A stretch of DNA of 64,000 nt, taken from DASQPR01 sp963836785 (GTDB lineage Bacteria > Actinomycetota > Actinomycetes > Mycobacteriales > Micromonosporaceae). The notes under the pieces were generated by a model. The model was not told where the DNA came from and did not search any database. It saw nothing but the letters and a program-made list of their open reading frames with translations. The translations under genes and the position numbers were made by a program. Shown one piece after another: positions 21,197 to 29,998 of this stretch. The DNA lies in assembly GCA_963836785.1 (NCBI GenBank), contig CAWIKW010000024.1:1-64000 (forward strand), read 5' to 3'. Within the stretch, counting starts at the first letter, position 1. Every line of letters starts with the position of its first letter.

Positions 21197-21718
21197 ATGA
21201 GAGGGTTTGGTATGGATCGCGAAATTTCGCGCGAGGATAGCGATATTGCCGAAGAGCGGCCGGCCGGGCGCACGAGCCGGCGGACTGTGCTACTCGGTGT
21301 CGGCGGCGTCGGCACAGTGGCGGTCATCGCGGCCTGCGGATCGACCTCATCGTCCGGCGGCGGCTCCGGAAACGGCTCCAGTGACGGCGGCTCCAGTAAC
21401 GGCGGCTCCGGCAACGGCACGAGTTCGGCCTCGACGGAGCTCGGCGCGACGTCGGCAATCCCGGTCGGCGGCGGCAAGATCTTCCCGGACCAGCGTGTGG
21501 TGGTTACCCAGCCCACCGCGGGCGCGTTCAAGGCCTTCAGCGCCGTGTGTACCCACCAGGGCTGCACGGTGAACCAGGTCAGCAATGGGCTGATCATGTG
21601 CCCGTGCCACGGAAGTGAGTATTCGATCACCGACGGATCGGTGAAGCAGGGCCCGGCCCCGAGTCCGCTCCCCACGAAGCAGATCACCGTCGCGAACGAC
21701 CAGATCACGCTCGCCTGA
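21197..21718 (+). CDS. Rieske [2Fe-2S] lipoprotein, Tat-type signal
   Basis: This 173-aa exported Rieske protein has a twin-arginine segment SRRTVLLGVGGVGTVAVIAA followed by Cys, which serves as a lipobox, so it is probably a Tat-exported lipoprotein on the outer face of the membrane. A Gly/Ser linker (about residues 52-76) follows. The cluster ligands are CTHQGC and CPCHGSEY. The second pair gives the Cys-x-His...Cys-x2-His pattern with the extra disulfide cysteines of high-potential Rieske proteins. The partner is not identifiable here; similar single-domain proteins occur widely in actinomycetes beside uvrC. A start at ATG 21212 is also possible. Confidence 0.88.
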   Translation: MRGFGMDREISREDSDIAEERPAGRTSRRTVLLGVGGVGTVAVIAACGSTSSSGGGSGNGSSDGGSSNGGSGNGTSSASTELGATSAIPVGGGKIFPDQRVVVTQPTAGAFKAFSAVCTHQGCTVNQVSNGLIMCPCHGSEYSITDGSVKQGPAPSPLPTKQITVANDQITLA

Positions 21719-21816
21719 CCTTCGGTCGCGGCGGTCGGTCGATCCGCGCGGCGCTTCGTCGAGCGCACCCGCCGCCGCCACCGCCCACCGCCCACCGCCC
21801 ACAGCCCACCGCCTAG

Positions 21817-21869
21817 TTGTACGGAAGTTCGGCCGCTGCGGCGCCGCCGACCGGCCAACTTCCGTACAA
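21817..21869. terminator. long inverted repeat between Rieske gene and uvrC
   Basis: TTGTACGGAAGTT (21817-21829) is perfectly repeated in reverse as AACTTCCGTACAA (21857-21869). With one bulged base the stem extends through GGCC/GGCC. There is no U-run, so it may be a terminator, an mRNA-stabilising hairpin or a repeat element. Confidence 0.45.
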
Positions 21870-22000
21870 GTCCGGGCAGCGGGGGCGGCCGGGCGGCGGG
21901 GCAGCGGCGGCCTGCGGGGCAGCGGCGCCCGGCCGGCTCGGAGGCGCTCGTCGGCTCGCGCCGGGCTCCCGTGACGTACCCGCGCAGTAAGCTCGCGAGC

Positions 22001-24208
22001 GTGGCTGACCCTTCGACATACCGGCCGGCGACGGGCACGATCCCGGAGTCGCCGGGGGTGTATAGATTCCGCGACGCGAGCGGACGGGTCATCTACGTCG
22101 GCAAGGCCAAGAGCCTGCGCAGCCGGCTGAATTCCTACTTCGCCGACCCGTGGACGCTGCATCCGCGGACGCAGCAGATGGTCACCACGGCGGCCGGCGT
22201 CGACTGGGTCACGGTCGGCACCGAGGTCGAGGCGCTGCAGCTGGAGTACGCCTGGATCAAGGAGTACGACCCACGGTTCAACGTCCGCTACCGGGACGAC
22301 AAGTCGTACCCGTATCTGGCCGTCACGCTCGACGAAGAGTTCCCCCGTCTGCAGGTGATGCGCGGCGCCAAACGCAAGGGCGTCCGCTACTTCGGGCCGT
22401 ATTCGCACGCGTGGGCCATCCGCGAGACGCTCGATCTGCTGCTCCGCGTGTTCCCGGCGCGGACGTGTTCGGCCGGTGTCTTCAAGCGCGCCGGGCAGAT
22501 CGGCCGGCCGTGCCTGCTCGGCTACATCGGCAAGTGCTCCGCGCCCTGCATCGGCCGCGTCGATGCTGACGAACACCGACAGATCGTCGACGACTTCTGC
22601 GACTTCATGGCCGGCAAGACCGACACGATGGTGCGCCGGCTCGAGCGCGAGATGCAGTCCGCCTCGGCCGAGCTGGAGTTCGAGAAGGCGGCCCGCCTCC
22701 GCGACGACATCGCGGCGCTGCGGCGCGCAATGGAAAAGCAGGCGGTGGTGTTCGGCGACGGAACGGACGCCGACGTCGTAGCGTTCGCCGACGACCCGCT
22801 GGAGGCCGCGGTCCAGGTCTTCAATGTGCGCGGCGGTCGGGTTCGCGGCCAGCGCGGCTGGGTGGTCGAAAAGACTGAGGAACTCACCGTCGGCGACCTC
22901 GTGCATCACTTCTGCACCCAGGTGTACGGAGCGGAGCAAGGCGAAATCGACGTGCCGCGCGAGCTGCTGGTGCCGGAGTTGCCGCCGGATGCCGAAGCGC
23001 TTACCGAGTGGCTCACGCAGCATCGCGGCGCCCGCGTCCAGATGCGTGTGCCGCAGCGCGGCGACAAGAAGGCGTTGATGGAGAACGTGGAGCGCAATGC
23101 CGCGCAGGCGCTCGCGCACCACAAGCTGAAGCGCGCATCGGACCTCACCGCCCGCGGTAAGGCGTTGGAGGAGATCGCCGAGGCGCTCGGCATGGAGCAA
23201 GCGCCGCTGCGGATCGAGTGCTTCGACGTGTCGCAGATCCAGGGCACCGACGTCGTCGCGAGCATGGTCGTCTTCGAGGACGGGCTGGCCCGGCGAAGTG
23301 AGTACAGGCGGTTCATCGTCCGAGGTGACACCGATGACCTTGCCGCCATGTCCGAAGTGCTCCGTCGCCGGTTCGCCCGTTACCTCGACGCGATTTCCGA
23401 GTCGGGCCAGGTGTCGGGCGAGACGACTGACGTGGCCGAGGGCGACGAGCCGGATCCGACCGCCACCCCGGGCATCGAGGTGGCACGGAGCCGTAAGTTC
23501 GCGTACCCGCCGCAGTTGCTTGTCGTCGACGGCGGCGCACCGCAGGTACAGGTGGCCGCGCAAGTGCTGACGGACCTGGGGATCGACGACATCGCGGTGT
23601 GCGGCCTGGCGAAGCGGTTGGAGGAGGTCTGGTTGCCGGGCGACGAGTTCCCGGTCATCCTGCCGCGTACGTCCGAGGCGCTCTACCTGCTCCAACGTGT
23701 ACGGGACGAGGCGCACCGCTTCGCGATCACGTTCCACCGCGAGCGGCGGTCGAAGCGGATGACGACGTCGCGGCTCGACAGTGTTCCCGGGCTGGGCGAG
23801 ATTCGCCGCAAGGCACTGCTGACCCGTTTCGGCTCCGTCAAGCGCCTCGCGGCGGCCAGTGCCGAGGAGATCGCATCGGTGCCCGGCATCGGCGGTCGCA
23901 CGGCCGCGGCCATCGTCGCCGCTCTCGGCAGCGGCGCCGGCGCACCGGCGGTCGCCGAAGGCGAGGCGCCCGAGGTGATCGACGACGGGCCCGGGATCGA
24001 GGGCACGGCAGAGACGATCGACGGCGAGGGGTCGGCCGCGGGTGCGGCAGAGGTGATCGACCGCTCGATGCGCGCGACCGATGGCGAGACGCCCGGGACC
24101 GGCCCGAGCGCCGACGCGGACCGTGCCGGCGACGATGTCGACCGCACCGGCGCAGCTGCCGATCGTGCCAGCGACGCTGTCGACCGTGCCGGCGCCGGTC
24201 GATGCTGA
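22001..24208 (+). CDS. uvrC: excinuclease ABC subunit UvrC
   Basis: UvrC makes the dual incisions around lesions marked by UvrAB. The GIY-YIG domain is at the start (GVYRFRDASGRVIYVGKAKS). The RTCSAGVF...RPCLLGYIGKCSAPC cysteine segment follows, then the UVR motif (ELEFEKAARLRDDIAALRRA), the RNase H-like C-nuclease (RIECFDVSQIQGTDVVASMV, LLVVDGGAPQ) and the terminal HhH2 (LDSVPGLGEIRRKALL, SVPGIGGRTAAAIVAAL). GTG 22001 fits the usual start; no clear Shine-Dalgarno is seen. At 735 aa it exceeds the usual 600-660 because about 90 residues of Asp/Ala/Gly/Arg-rich low-complexity sequence follow the HhH2. Confidence 0.96.
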   Translation: MADPSTYRPATGTIPESPGVYRFRDASGRVIYVGKAKSLRSRLNSYFADPWTLHPRTQQMVTTAAGVDWVTVGTEVEALQLEYAWIKEYDPRFNVRYRDDKSYPYLAVTLDEEFPRLQVMRGAKRKGVRYFGPYSHAWAIRETLDLLLRVFPARTCSAGVFKRAGQIGRPCLLGYIGKCSAPCIGRVDADEHRQIVDDFCDFMAGKTDTMVRRLEREMQSASAELEFEKAARLRDDIAALRRAMEKQAVVFGDGTDADVVAFADDPLEAAVQVFNVRGGRVRGQRGWVVEKTEELTVGDLVHHFCTQVYGAEQGEIDVPRELLVPELPPDAEALTEWLTQHRGARVQMRVPQRGDKKALMENVERNAAQALAHHKLKRASDLTARGKALEEIAEALGMEQAPLRIECFDVSQIQGTDVVASMVVFEDGLARRSEYRRFIVRGDTDDLAAMSEVLRRRFARYLDAISESGQVSGETTDVAEGDEPDPTATPGIEVARSRKFAYPPQLLVVDGGAPQVQVAAQVLTDLGIDDIAVCGLAKRLEEVWLPGDEFPVILPRTSEALYLLQRVRDEAHRFAITFHRERRSKRMTTSRLDSVPGLGEIRRKALLTRFGSVKRLAAASAEEIASVPGIGGRTAAAIVAALGSGAGAPAVAEGEAPEVIDDGPGIEGTAETIDGEGSAAGAAEVIDRSMRATDGETPGTGPSADADRAGDDVDRTGAAADRASDAVDRAGAGRC

Positions 24209-24267
24209 GAGCATGCGCGCGTCCGGACGCTTAGGATCGTGAGGCATCGTGGGTTGGGGGGAGCAAC

Positions 24268-25347
24268 GTGTCTGAGCAGGCTGAGCTGGCCGCTGACGGT
24301 TCGGTGATGCGCGCCGGTCGGCTCGGCGAGGTCGCCACTGGGGTCGACGTGACGGCCGCCGGAGTAGAAGTGGCGACACCGGCCGGTTCGGGCCTCGATG
24401 GCGTTTCCGCCCCGGTCGACCGCGGAAATCATGGTGGTCCACCGCTCTCGGTGGGTGAGCCGGTTGACGAATCGACCGGCTCGCGTACGGACACCGACCT
24501 GGTGATCGTCACCGGGCTGTCCGGTGGCGGTCGGAGCACGGTCGCGCGGGCTCTGGAAAACGTCGGTTACTACGTGGTGGACAACCTGCCGCAGGCGCTC
24601 ATGCTGGACATGGCCGAGCTGGCGTATCGGGCCGGCGGTGCCGCACGGCGCACGGCGATGGTTCTCGACGTCCGGTCGCGAGCGTTCTCGACCGATCTGA
24701 CCGGTGCCGTCGCCGCGCTTCGGGCCCGAGGATTCTCGCCGCGGGTGCTGTTCGTCGACGCCGATGACGAGACCTTGATCCGGCGGTTCGAGAGTGTCCG
24801 GCGTTCGCACCCGATGCAGGGCAACGGCCGGCTGGTGGACGGCATCACGGCCGAGCGGGAGCTGGTCGCCGACGCGCGCGACACGGCCGACGTATTGATC
24901 GACACGAGTCACCTGAATGTGAACCAGTTGCGCAGCCGCGTCGAGGAGCTGTTCGGCGGCGAGGACGCTCGCAAGCTGCGGGTGACCGTGCTGTCGTTCG
25001 GCTTCAAATATGGTCTGCCGCCGGACGCGGACTTCGTGCTCGACGCGCGCTTCCTGCCCAACCCGTTCTGGGAGGCCGACCTTCGCGAGCTCACCGGCAA
25101 GGACGAGCCGGTCAGCCACTACGTCCTCAGTCAGCGGGGTGCGACGACCTTTGTCGAGACGTACGCCCGGCTCATCAACGCGACCGCGCCCGGCTTCGAG
25201 CGGGAGGGCAAGCGCTACCTGACCGTCGCCGTCGGCTGTACGGGTGGCAAGCACCGCAGTGTCGCGATCGCCGAGGACCTGGCCCGCCGTCTCCGCGAGA
25301 TGCGCGTCGGCGTGTCCGCTCAACACCGCGACCTGGGGCGGGAATGA
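24268..25347 (+). CDS. rapZ: RNase adapter RapZ / P-loop nucleotide-binding protein
   Basis: This 359-aa RapZ (YvcJ) family protein has a P-loop at 83-90 (GLSGGGRS, with Arg in place of the usual Lys as often seen in actinomycetes). VDNLPQALM, RRFESVRRSHPM and the C-terminal VLSFGFKYGLPPDADFVLDA and VAVGCTGGKHRSVAIAE complete the family pattern. In enterobacteria RapZ controls GlmZ/glmS turnover; its actinomycete role is unproven. About 75 extra residues precede the conserved domain. GTG 24268 has GGGGGGAG upstream. It overlaps yvcK by 4 nt. Confidence 0.94.
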   Translation: MSEQAELAADGSVMRAGRLGEVATGVDVTAAGVEVATPAGSGLDGVSAPVDRGNHGGPPLSVGEPVDESTGSRTDTDLVIVTGLSGGGRSTVARALENVGYYVVDNLPQALMLDMAELAYRAGGAARRTAMVLDVRSRAFSTDLTGAVAALRARGFSPRVLFVDADDETLIRRFESVRRSHPMQGNGRLVDGITAERELVADARDTADVLIDTSHLNVNQLRSRVEELFGGEDARKLRVTVLSFGFKYGLPPDADFVLDARFLPNPFWEADLRELTGKDEPVSHYVLSQRGATTFVETYARLINATAPGFEREGKRYLTVAVGCTGGKHRSVAIAEDLARRLREMRVGVSAQHRDLGRE

Positions 25348-26369
25348 CTGACGCGGATCGCCCCGTACGGATCGTCGCGTTCGGCGGCGGGCATGGGCTG
25401 CACGCATCGCTGACCGCGCTGCTCGGCGTCGCGGACAAGACGCCGCTCGACATCACCGCGGTTGTCACGGTTGGGGACGACGGCGGTTCCAGCGGCCGCC
25501 TGCGCGCCTCCCGCGGCGTACTGCCGCTCGGCGATCTGCGTCAGGCGCTTGCCGCGCTGGCCGGCCCGAGTCCTCGCGCGGCGGCCACGGCCGAGCTGTT
25601 CCAGCATCGGTTCGGTTCGCCGGCCAGTGTCGTGTACGAGCGCCTGTTCGGTGAGTCGGAAACTGGCCGCGAGGTGTCGGATATCGGCCACTCCGACGAC
25701 GGACTGGTCGGGCATGCGATAGGCAATCTCGTACTGTGTGGACTTCTGGAGATGTACGGCGACCCGATCGCGGCACTCGAACACGCCGCGGCGATGGTCG
25801 AGGCGCGCGGTCGGGTGCTGCCAATGTCCCCGGAACCGGTGGAGATCGCGGCGGACGTACGCGCTCCGGGCGGTGGCCCGCTGCGTACGGTGACCGGCCA
25901 GCATGCGGTGGCGCTGTGCCCGGATCACGTGGAGGCCGTCCGCCTCACTCCGGCCGACCCGCCGGCCTGTGCCGCGGCCGTGTCCGCGGTCATCGAGGCG
26001 GACTGGCTCGTATTCGGCCCGGGGTCCTGGTACACGAGTGTGATCCCGCATCTGCTCGTGCCCGATCTGGCCCGCGCGATCCGGCAGACGACAGCTCGAC
26101 GCCTGGTCATCCTCAATCTGGCGGTCGAGCCCGAGACCCACGGGCTGTCCCTTTCAGATCATCTCGGTGCGCTCACCCGTTACCTTCCGGGCCTGCGAGC
26201 CGATGTAGTACTTGCCGATGGGGAAGTCGTAGGCGACCCCTGGCCCGTACGGCATGCCGCGGAATCACTGGGGGCGCGACTCGTGTTGGCACCAATGGCG
26301 GCCGGCGACGGCTCGCCGCGCCACGATCCGTCGGCGCTGGCAGCGGCACTGTCGCCGGTGCTGGCGTGA
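25344..26369 (+). CDS. yvcK: YvcK/CofD-like protein (gluconeogenesis/cell-shape factor)
   Basis: This 341-aa protein of the CofD/YvcK fold binds UDP-sugars in characterised homologues and supports growth on gluconeogenic carbon and normal peptidoglycan synthesis. The motifs are RIVAFGGGHGLHASL at the N-terminus, AVVTVGDDGGSSGRLR, LPLGDLRQAL and VFGPGSWYTSVIPHLL. It starts on the ATGA that ends rapZ, so the two are translationally coupled, and whiA follows after 88 bp. The rapZ-yvcK-whiA order is conserved in Gram-positive bacteria. Confidence 0.95.
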   Translation: MTDADRPVRIVAFGGGHGLHASLTALLGVADKTPLDITAVVTVGDDGGSSGRLRASRGVLPLGDLRQALAALAGPSPRAAATAELFQHRFGSPASVVYERLFGESETGREVSDIGHSDDGLVGHAIGNLVLCGLLEMYGDPIAALEHAAAMVEARGRVLPMSPEPVEIAADVRAPGGGPLRTVTGQHAVALCPDHVEAVRLTPADPPACAAAVSAVIEADWLVFGPGSWYTSVIPHLLVPDLARAIRQTTARRLVILNLAVEPETHGLSLSDHLGALTRYLPGLRADVVLADGEVVGDPWPVRHAAESLGARLVLAPMAAGDGSPRHDPSALAAALSPVLA

Positions 26370-26457
26370 GCGGGATCCACGACGGAGCGGCAAGCGCCCG
26401 ACCGATGTCCGGACGGGCACCGATGGACTGGAAACGGCCTCGCGAGGTGACGACACG

Positions 26458-27438
26458 ATGGCGATGACCGCAGCGGTCAAAGATGAGTTGAGCAGGGTCG
26501 ACATAGTCAAACCGTGCTGCCGCCGCGCCGAGATGGCGACGATTCTGCGGTTCGCCGGCGGTCTGCACATCGTGTCCGGCCGGGTGGTGGTCGAGGCCGA
26601 GCTCGACACGGGTGCGGTGGCCCGCCGCCTGCGCCGGGAAATCGCCGAGGTCTACGGCTACCCGAGCGAGATCCACGTACTCGCCTCCGGTGGGCTGCGG
26701 AAGAACAGCCACTACATCGTGCGCATCGTGAAGGACGGCGAGGCCCTCGCCCGGCAGACCGGTCTGCTCGACGTCCGCGGCCGACCCGTCCGCGGCCTGC
26801 CGAGCTTCGTCGTCTCGGCCAACGTGTGCTGCATGGTGGCGGCTTGGCGCGGCGCGTTCATGGCCCACGGCTCGCTGACCGAGCCCGGCCGCTCGGGCGC
26901 GCTCGAGGTCACCTGCCCCGGCCCCGAATCCGCGTACGCCCTGGTCGGTGCGGCTCGCCGCATCGGCTTCGCGGCCAAGTCACGGGAGGTCCGCGGCGTT
27001 GACCGCGTCGTGGTCAAGGACGGCGACGCGATCGCACACGCACTCACCCGGATGGGCGCGCACAAGAGCGTGCTCGCTTGGGAGGAACGGCGGGTACGGC
27101 GCGAAGTGCGCGCGACCGCCAACCGGCTCGCCAACTTCGACGACGCGAATCTGCGGCGCTCGGCGCGGGCCGCGGTCGCCGCGGCCGCCCGGGTCACCCG
27201 GGCGCTCGACATCCTCGCCGACGATGCGCCGAAACATCTGACCAGCGCGGGGCACCTGCGTCTGGAGCACCGGCAGGCGTCGCTGGAGGAGCTCGGCTCG
27301 CTCGCCGATCCGCCGCTGACGAAGGACGCGATCGCCGGGCGCATCCGGCGGCTGCTAGCCCTGGCCGACAAGCGCGCGCACGATCTTGGCATTCCGGACA
27401 CTGAGGCCGCTGTGACACCGGAGATGATGGCCGGATGA
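26458..27438 (+). CDS. whiA: sporulation/cell-division regulator WhiA
   Basis: This 326-aa WhiA begins MAMTAAVKDELSRVDIVKPC. The LAGLIDADG-like fold occupies the first two thirds (RAEMATILRFAGGLHIVSGR, ARRIGFAAKSREVRG). The C-terminal HTH has LEELGSLADPPLTKDAIAGR. In Streptomyces WhiA works with WhiB to switch on division genes during sporulation; in non-sporulators it influences division and metabolism. ATG 26458 has GAGGTGA 8 nt upstream, so the longer frame from 26254 is rejected. Confidence 0.96.
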   Translation: MAMTAAVKDELSRVDIVKPCCRRAEMATILRFAGGLHIVSGRVVVEAELDTGAVARRLRREIAEVYGYPSEIHVLASGGLRKNSHYIVRIVKDGEALARQTGLLDVRGRPVRGLPSFVVSANVCCMVAAWRGAFMAHGSLTEPGRSGALEVTCPGPESAYALVGAARRIGFAAKSREVRGVDRVVVKDGDAIAHALTRMGAHKSVLAWEERRVRREVRATANRLANFDDANLRRSARAAVAAAARVTRALDILADDAPKHLTSAGHLRLEHRQASLEELGSLADPPLTKDAIAGRIRRLLALADKRAHDLGIPDTEAAVTPEMMAG

Positions 27439-27793
27439 CCCGCTGACCGGGCCGGTTCGTGATCCACGGCGGTGGACGATTACTGCGGAATAGCGACGCC
27501 GATCGTCCAGCCTGGCGGATCTTGGCGCCGTCCGGACCGTGCCCGGCCACGCCGAGCGAGACGGACAGCACGCGCGGGTGGTTGTTCGTTGATCATTCGA
27601 AACGGATAAGGTCTACGTGTTCGGCGACGCGGCCGGCACCAGCCGTCCCTCGCCCAGCGTGTCGCTGCGCGAGCGGGCCCGCGCCGCCGCCGTCGGCGGC
27701 GATTCGCGCGGGACGGCTCGACCATGACCAAACTGTGGGTGGCCGACGATCACCGTTCTCCACCCACACTGCGTGCCAAGGAGATGGAAACCT
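27439..27793. other. whiA-gap intergenic region
   Basis: No gene is seen in these 355 bp. The region must contain the promoter of the gap-pgk-tpiA operon. A TTGATC at 27589 and TACGTG at 27614 are present but spaced 19 bp, so I do not call them. Confidence 0.4.
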
Positions 27794-28798
27794 GTGACCA
27801 TCCGGGTTGGTATCAACGGCTTCGGCCGGATCGGCCGTAACTTCTTCCGTGCCCTGCTCGCGTCCGACGCCGACGTCCAGCTGGTCGGCTTCAACGACCT
27901 CGGCGACGTGAAGACGATCGGTCACCTGCTCAAGTACGACACCGTGCTCGGCCGCCTCGGTCAAGAGGTCAAGATCACCGAGGACGAATTGGTCGTCGGC
28001 CCGCACACGATCAAGGCATTCGCCGAGAAGGACCCGGCCAAGCTGCCCTGGGGCGATATCGGCGCCGACATCGTGATCGACTCGACCGGGTTCTTCACCG
28101 ATGCGACCAAGGCCCGCGGTCACCTCGACGGTGGCGCCAAGAAGGTCATCATCTCGGCGCCGGCGACGAACGAGGACATCACGATCGTGATGGGCGTCAA
28201 CGACGACAAGTACAACCCCGCCAAGGACACGATCATCTCGAACGCGTCGTGTACGACGAACTGCCTCGCGCCGATGGCGAAGGTCCTCAACGACACGTTC
28301 GGCATCGAGAGCGGTCTGATGACCACGATCCACGCGTACACGCAGGATCAGAACCTGCAGGACGGACCGCACAAGGACCTGCGGCGCGCACGCGCGGCGG
28401 CGCTGAATATCGTGCCGACCTCGACCGGCGCCGCCAAGGCGATCGGGCTCGTGCTGCCAGAGCTCAAGGGCAAGCTCGACGGGTACGCGCTGCGCGTGCC
28501 GGTGCCGGTCGGCTCGGCGACGGACCTGACGTTCAAGTCGGCCCGGGAGACCTCGGTGGCCGAGGTCAACGCGGCGATGAAGGCGGCCGCCGACGGTCCG
28601 TTGCGCGGCATCCTCACCTACACCGAAGACCCGATCGTGTCGTCGGACATCGTCGGCGACCCGGCGTCGTGCATCTTCGACTCGGGCCTGACCAAGGTCA
28701 TCGGCGACCAGGTCAAGGTCGTCGGCTGGTACGACAACGAGTGGGGCTACTCGAACCGGCTGCTCGATCTCGTCCAACTGGTCGGTGCCTCACTGTGA
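27794..28798 (+). CDS. gap: glyceraldehyde-3-phosphate dehydrogenase, type I
   Basis: This 334-aa NAD-dependent GAPDH oxidises glyceraldehyde-3-phosphate to 1,3-bisphosphoglycerate. It has the N-terminal Rossmann motif INGFGRIGRNFFRAL and the catalytic Cys in SNASCTTNCLAPM. The conserved AAALNIVPTSTGAAKAIGLV and C-terminal WYDNEWGYSNRL are present. GTG 27794 is preceded by AAGGAG. It is first gene of the gap-pgk-tpiA glycolytic operon; its TGA overlaps the pgk GTG. Confidence 0.97.
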   Translation: MTIRVGINGFGRIGRNFFRALLASDADVQLVGFNDLGDVKTIGHLLKYDTVLGRLGQEVKITEDELVVGPHTIKAFAEKDPAKLPWGDIGADIVIDSTGFFTDATKARGHLDGGAKKVIISAPATNEDITIVMGVNDDKYNPAKDTIISNASCTTNCLAPMAKVLNDTFGIESGLMTTIHAYTQDQNLQDGPHKDLRRARAAALNIVPTSTGAAKAIGLVLPELKGKLDGYALRVPVPVGSATDLTFKSARETSVAEVNAAMKAAADGPLRGILTYTEDPIVSSDIVGDPASCIFDSGLTKVIGDQVKVVGWYDNEWGYSNRLLDLVQLVGASL

Positions 28799-29998
28799 AA
28801 ACGCTCGACGACCTGCTCGCCGAGGGCGTCACGGGTCGGCGCGTGCTGCTGCGCGCCGACCTCAACGTCCCGCTGGCCAGCCTTCCCGACGGATCGTTGA
28901 AGATCACCGACGACGGCCGCATCCGCGCCGTGCTGCCGACGATCGCGGCGCTGCGTGACGTCGGTGCGCGAATCGTGGTCTGCTCGCATCTCGGCCGGCC
29001 GAAGGGCGAGCCGGATCCGAAGTACGTCCTCGCACCGGTCGCGGCCCGGCTGGGCGAGCTCGTCGGCGGCGGCGTGGCCTACGCCACCGACACCGTCGGG
29101 CCGAGCGCCCAGGCCGCGGTGGCCGGGCTGGGTGACGGCGATGTCGCACTGCTGGAGAATCTCCGGTTCAACGCGGGCGAGACGAGCAAGGACGCCGACG
29201 AACGAGGCGGCCTTCGCGCGCCAGCTCGCGGCGTTCGGCGACGCGTACGTCGACGACGCCTTCGGCGCGGTGCACCGCAAGCACGCCAGTGTCTACGACG
29301 TGGCGGCGCTCCTTCCGCACTTCGCCGGGCTGTTGGTGGCCAAGGAACTCGACGTGCTGAGCCGGCTGACCGCGAACCCCGACCGACCGTACGTCGTCGT
29401 ACTCGGTGGCTCGAAGGTGTCGGACAAACTCGCGGTCATCCAGGCGCTGCTGCCGACGACGGACAAGCTGCTGATCGGCGGCGGCATGTGCTTCACGTTC
29501 CTCAAGGCGCAGGGTCACGAGGTGGGCAAGTCCCTCCTGGAGACGGACATGGTCGACACGTGTCGCGATCTGCTCGCGCAGGCCGGCGAGAAGATCGTGC
29601 TGCCGACCGACATCGTGGTGGCGACCGAGATCACCGACGACGCGGCCGCTGCCGTGGTCGACGCGGCCGCGATGCCGGCCGATGAGATCGGACTCGACAT
29701 CGGGCCGGTCAGCGTGGCGGCGTTCGCCGACGCCCTCGCCGGCGCGAAGACGGTGTTCTGGAACGGCCCGATGGGCGTGTTCGAGAAAAAGCCGTTCGCG
29801 GCGGGGACGCGGGGCGTGGCGGAGGCGATCACCAAGGTGGACGGCTTCACGGTCGTCGGTGGCGGTGACTCGGCCGCGGCCGTACGTGCGCTCGGTATCG
29901 ATACCGACGCGTTCGGCCACATCTCCACCGGCGGCGGTGCGTCGCTGGAATACCTCGAAGGAAAGTCGTTGCCCGGTGTTCAAGCGCTGGATGGCTGA
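28795..29998 (+). CDS. pgk: phosphoglycerate kinase (frame break near 29200)
   Basis: This enzyme makes ATP from 1,3-bisphosphoglycerate. The N-terminal half runs from GTG 28795 (MKTLDDLLAEGVTGRRVLLR, ADLNVPL, SHLGRPKGEPDPKY, LLENLRFNAGETSKDADE). At about 29197-29205 the frame goes wrong. The C-terminal half continues one frame over (NEAAFARQLAAFGDAYVDDA, FGAVHRKHAS, then LGGSKVSDKL, GNGPMGVFE-type WNGPMGVFEKKPF, GGGDSAAAV), ending at 29998. All functional parts are present, so a single indel, real or from sequencing, separates them. pgk is normally essential. It overlaps gap by 4 nt and tpiA by 8 nt. Confidence 0.9.

Noticed and set aside
21347..24442. 1031-codon open frame antisense to uvrC
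   Set aside because: It covers uvrC and its neighbours in reverse and has shadow composition without any family motif.
27589..27619. TTGATC / TACGTG promoter for gap
   Set aside because: The spacing of 19 bp and weak -10 make it no better than chance.
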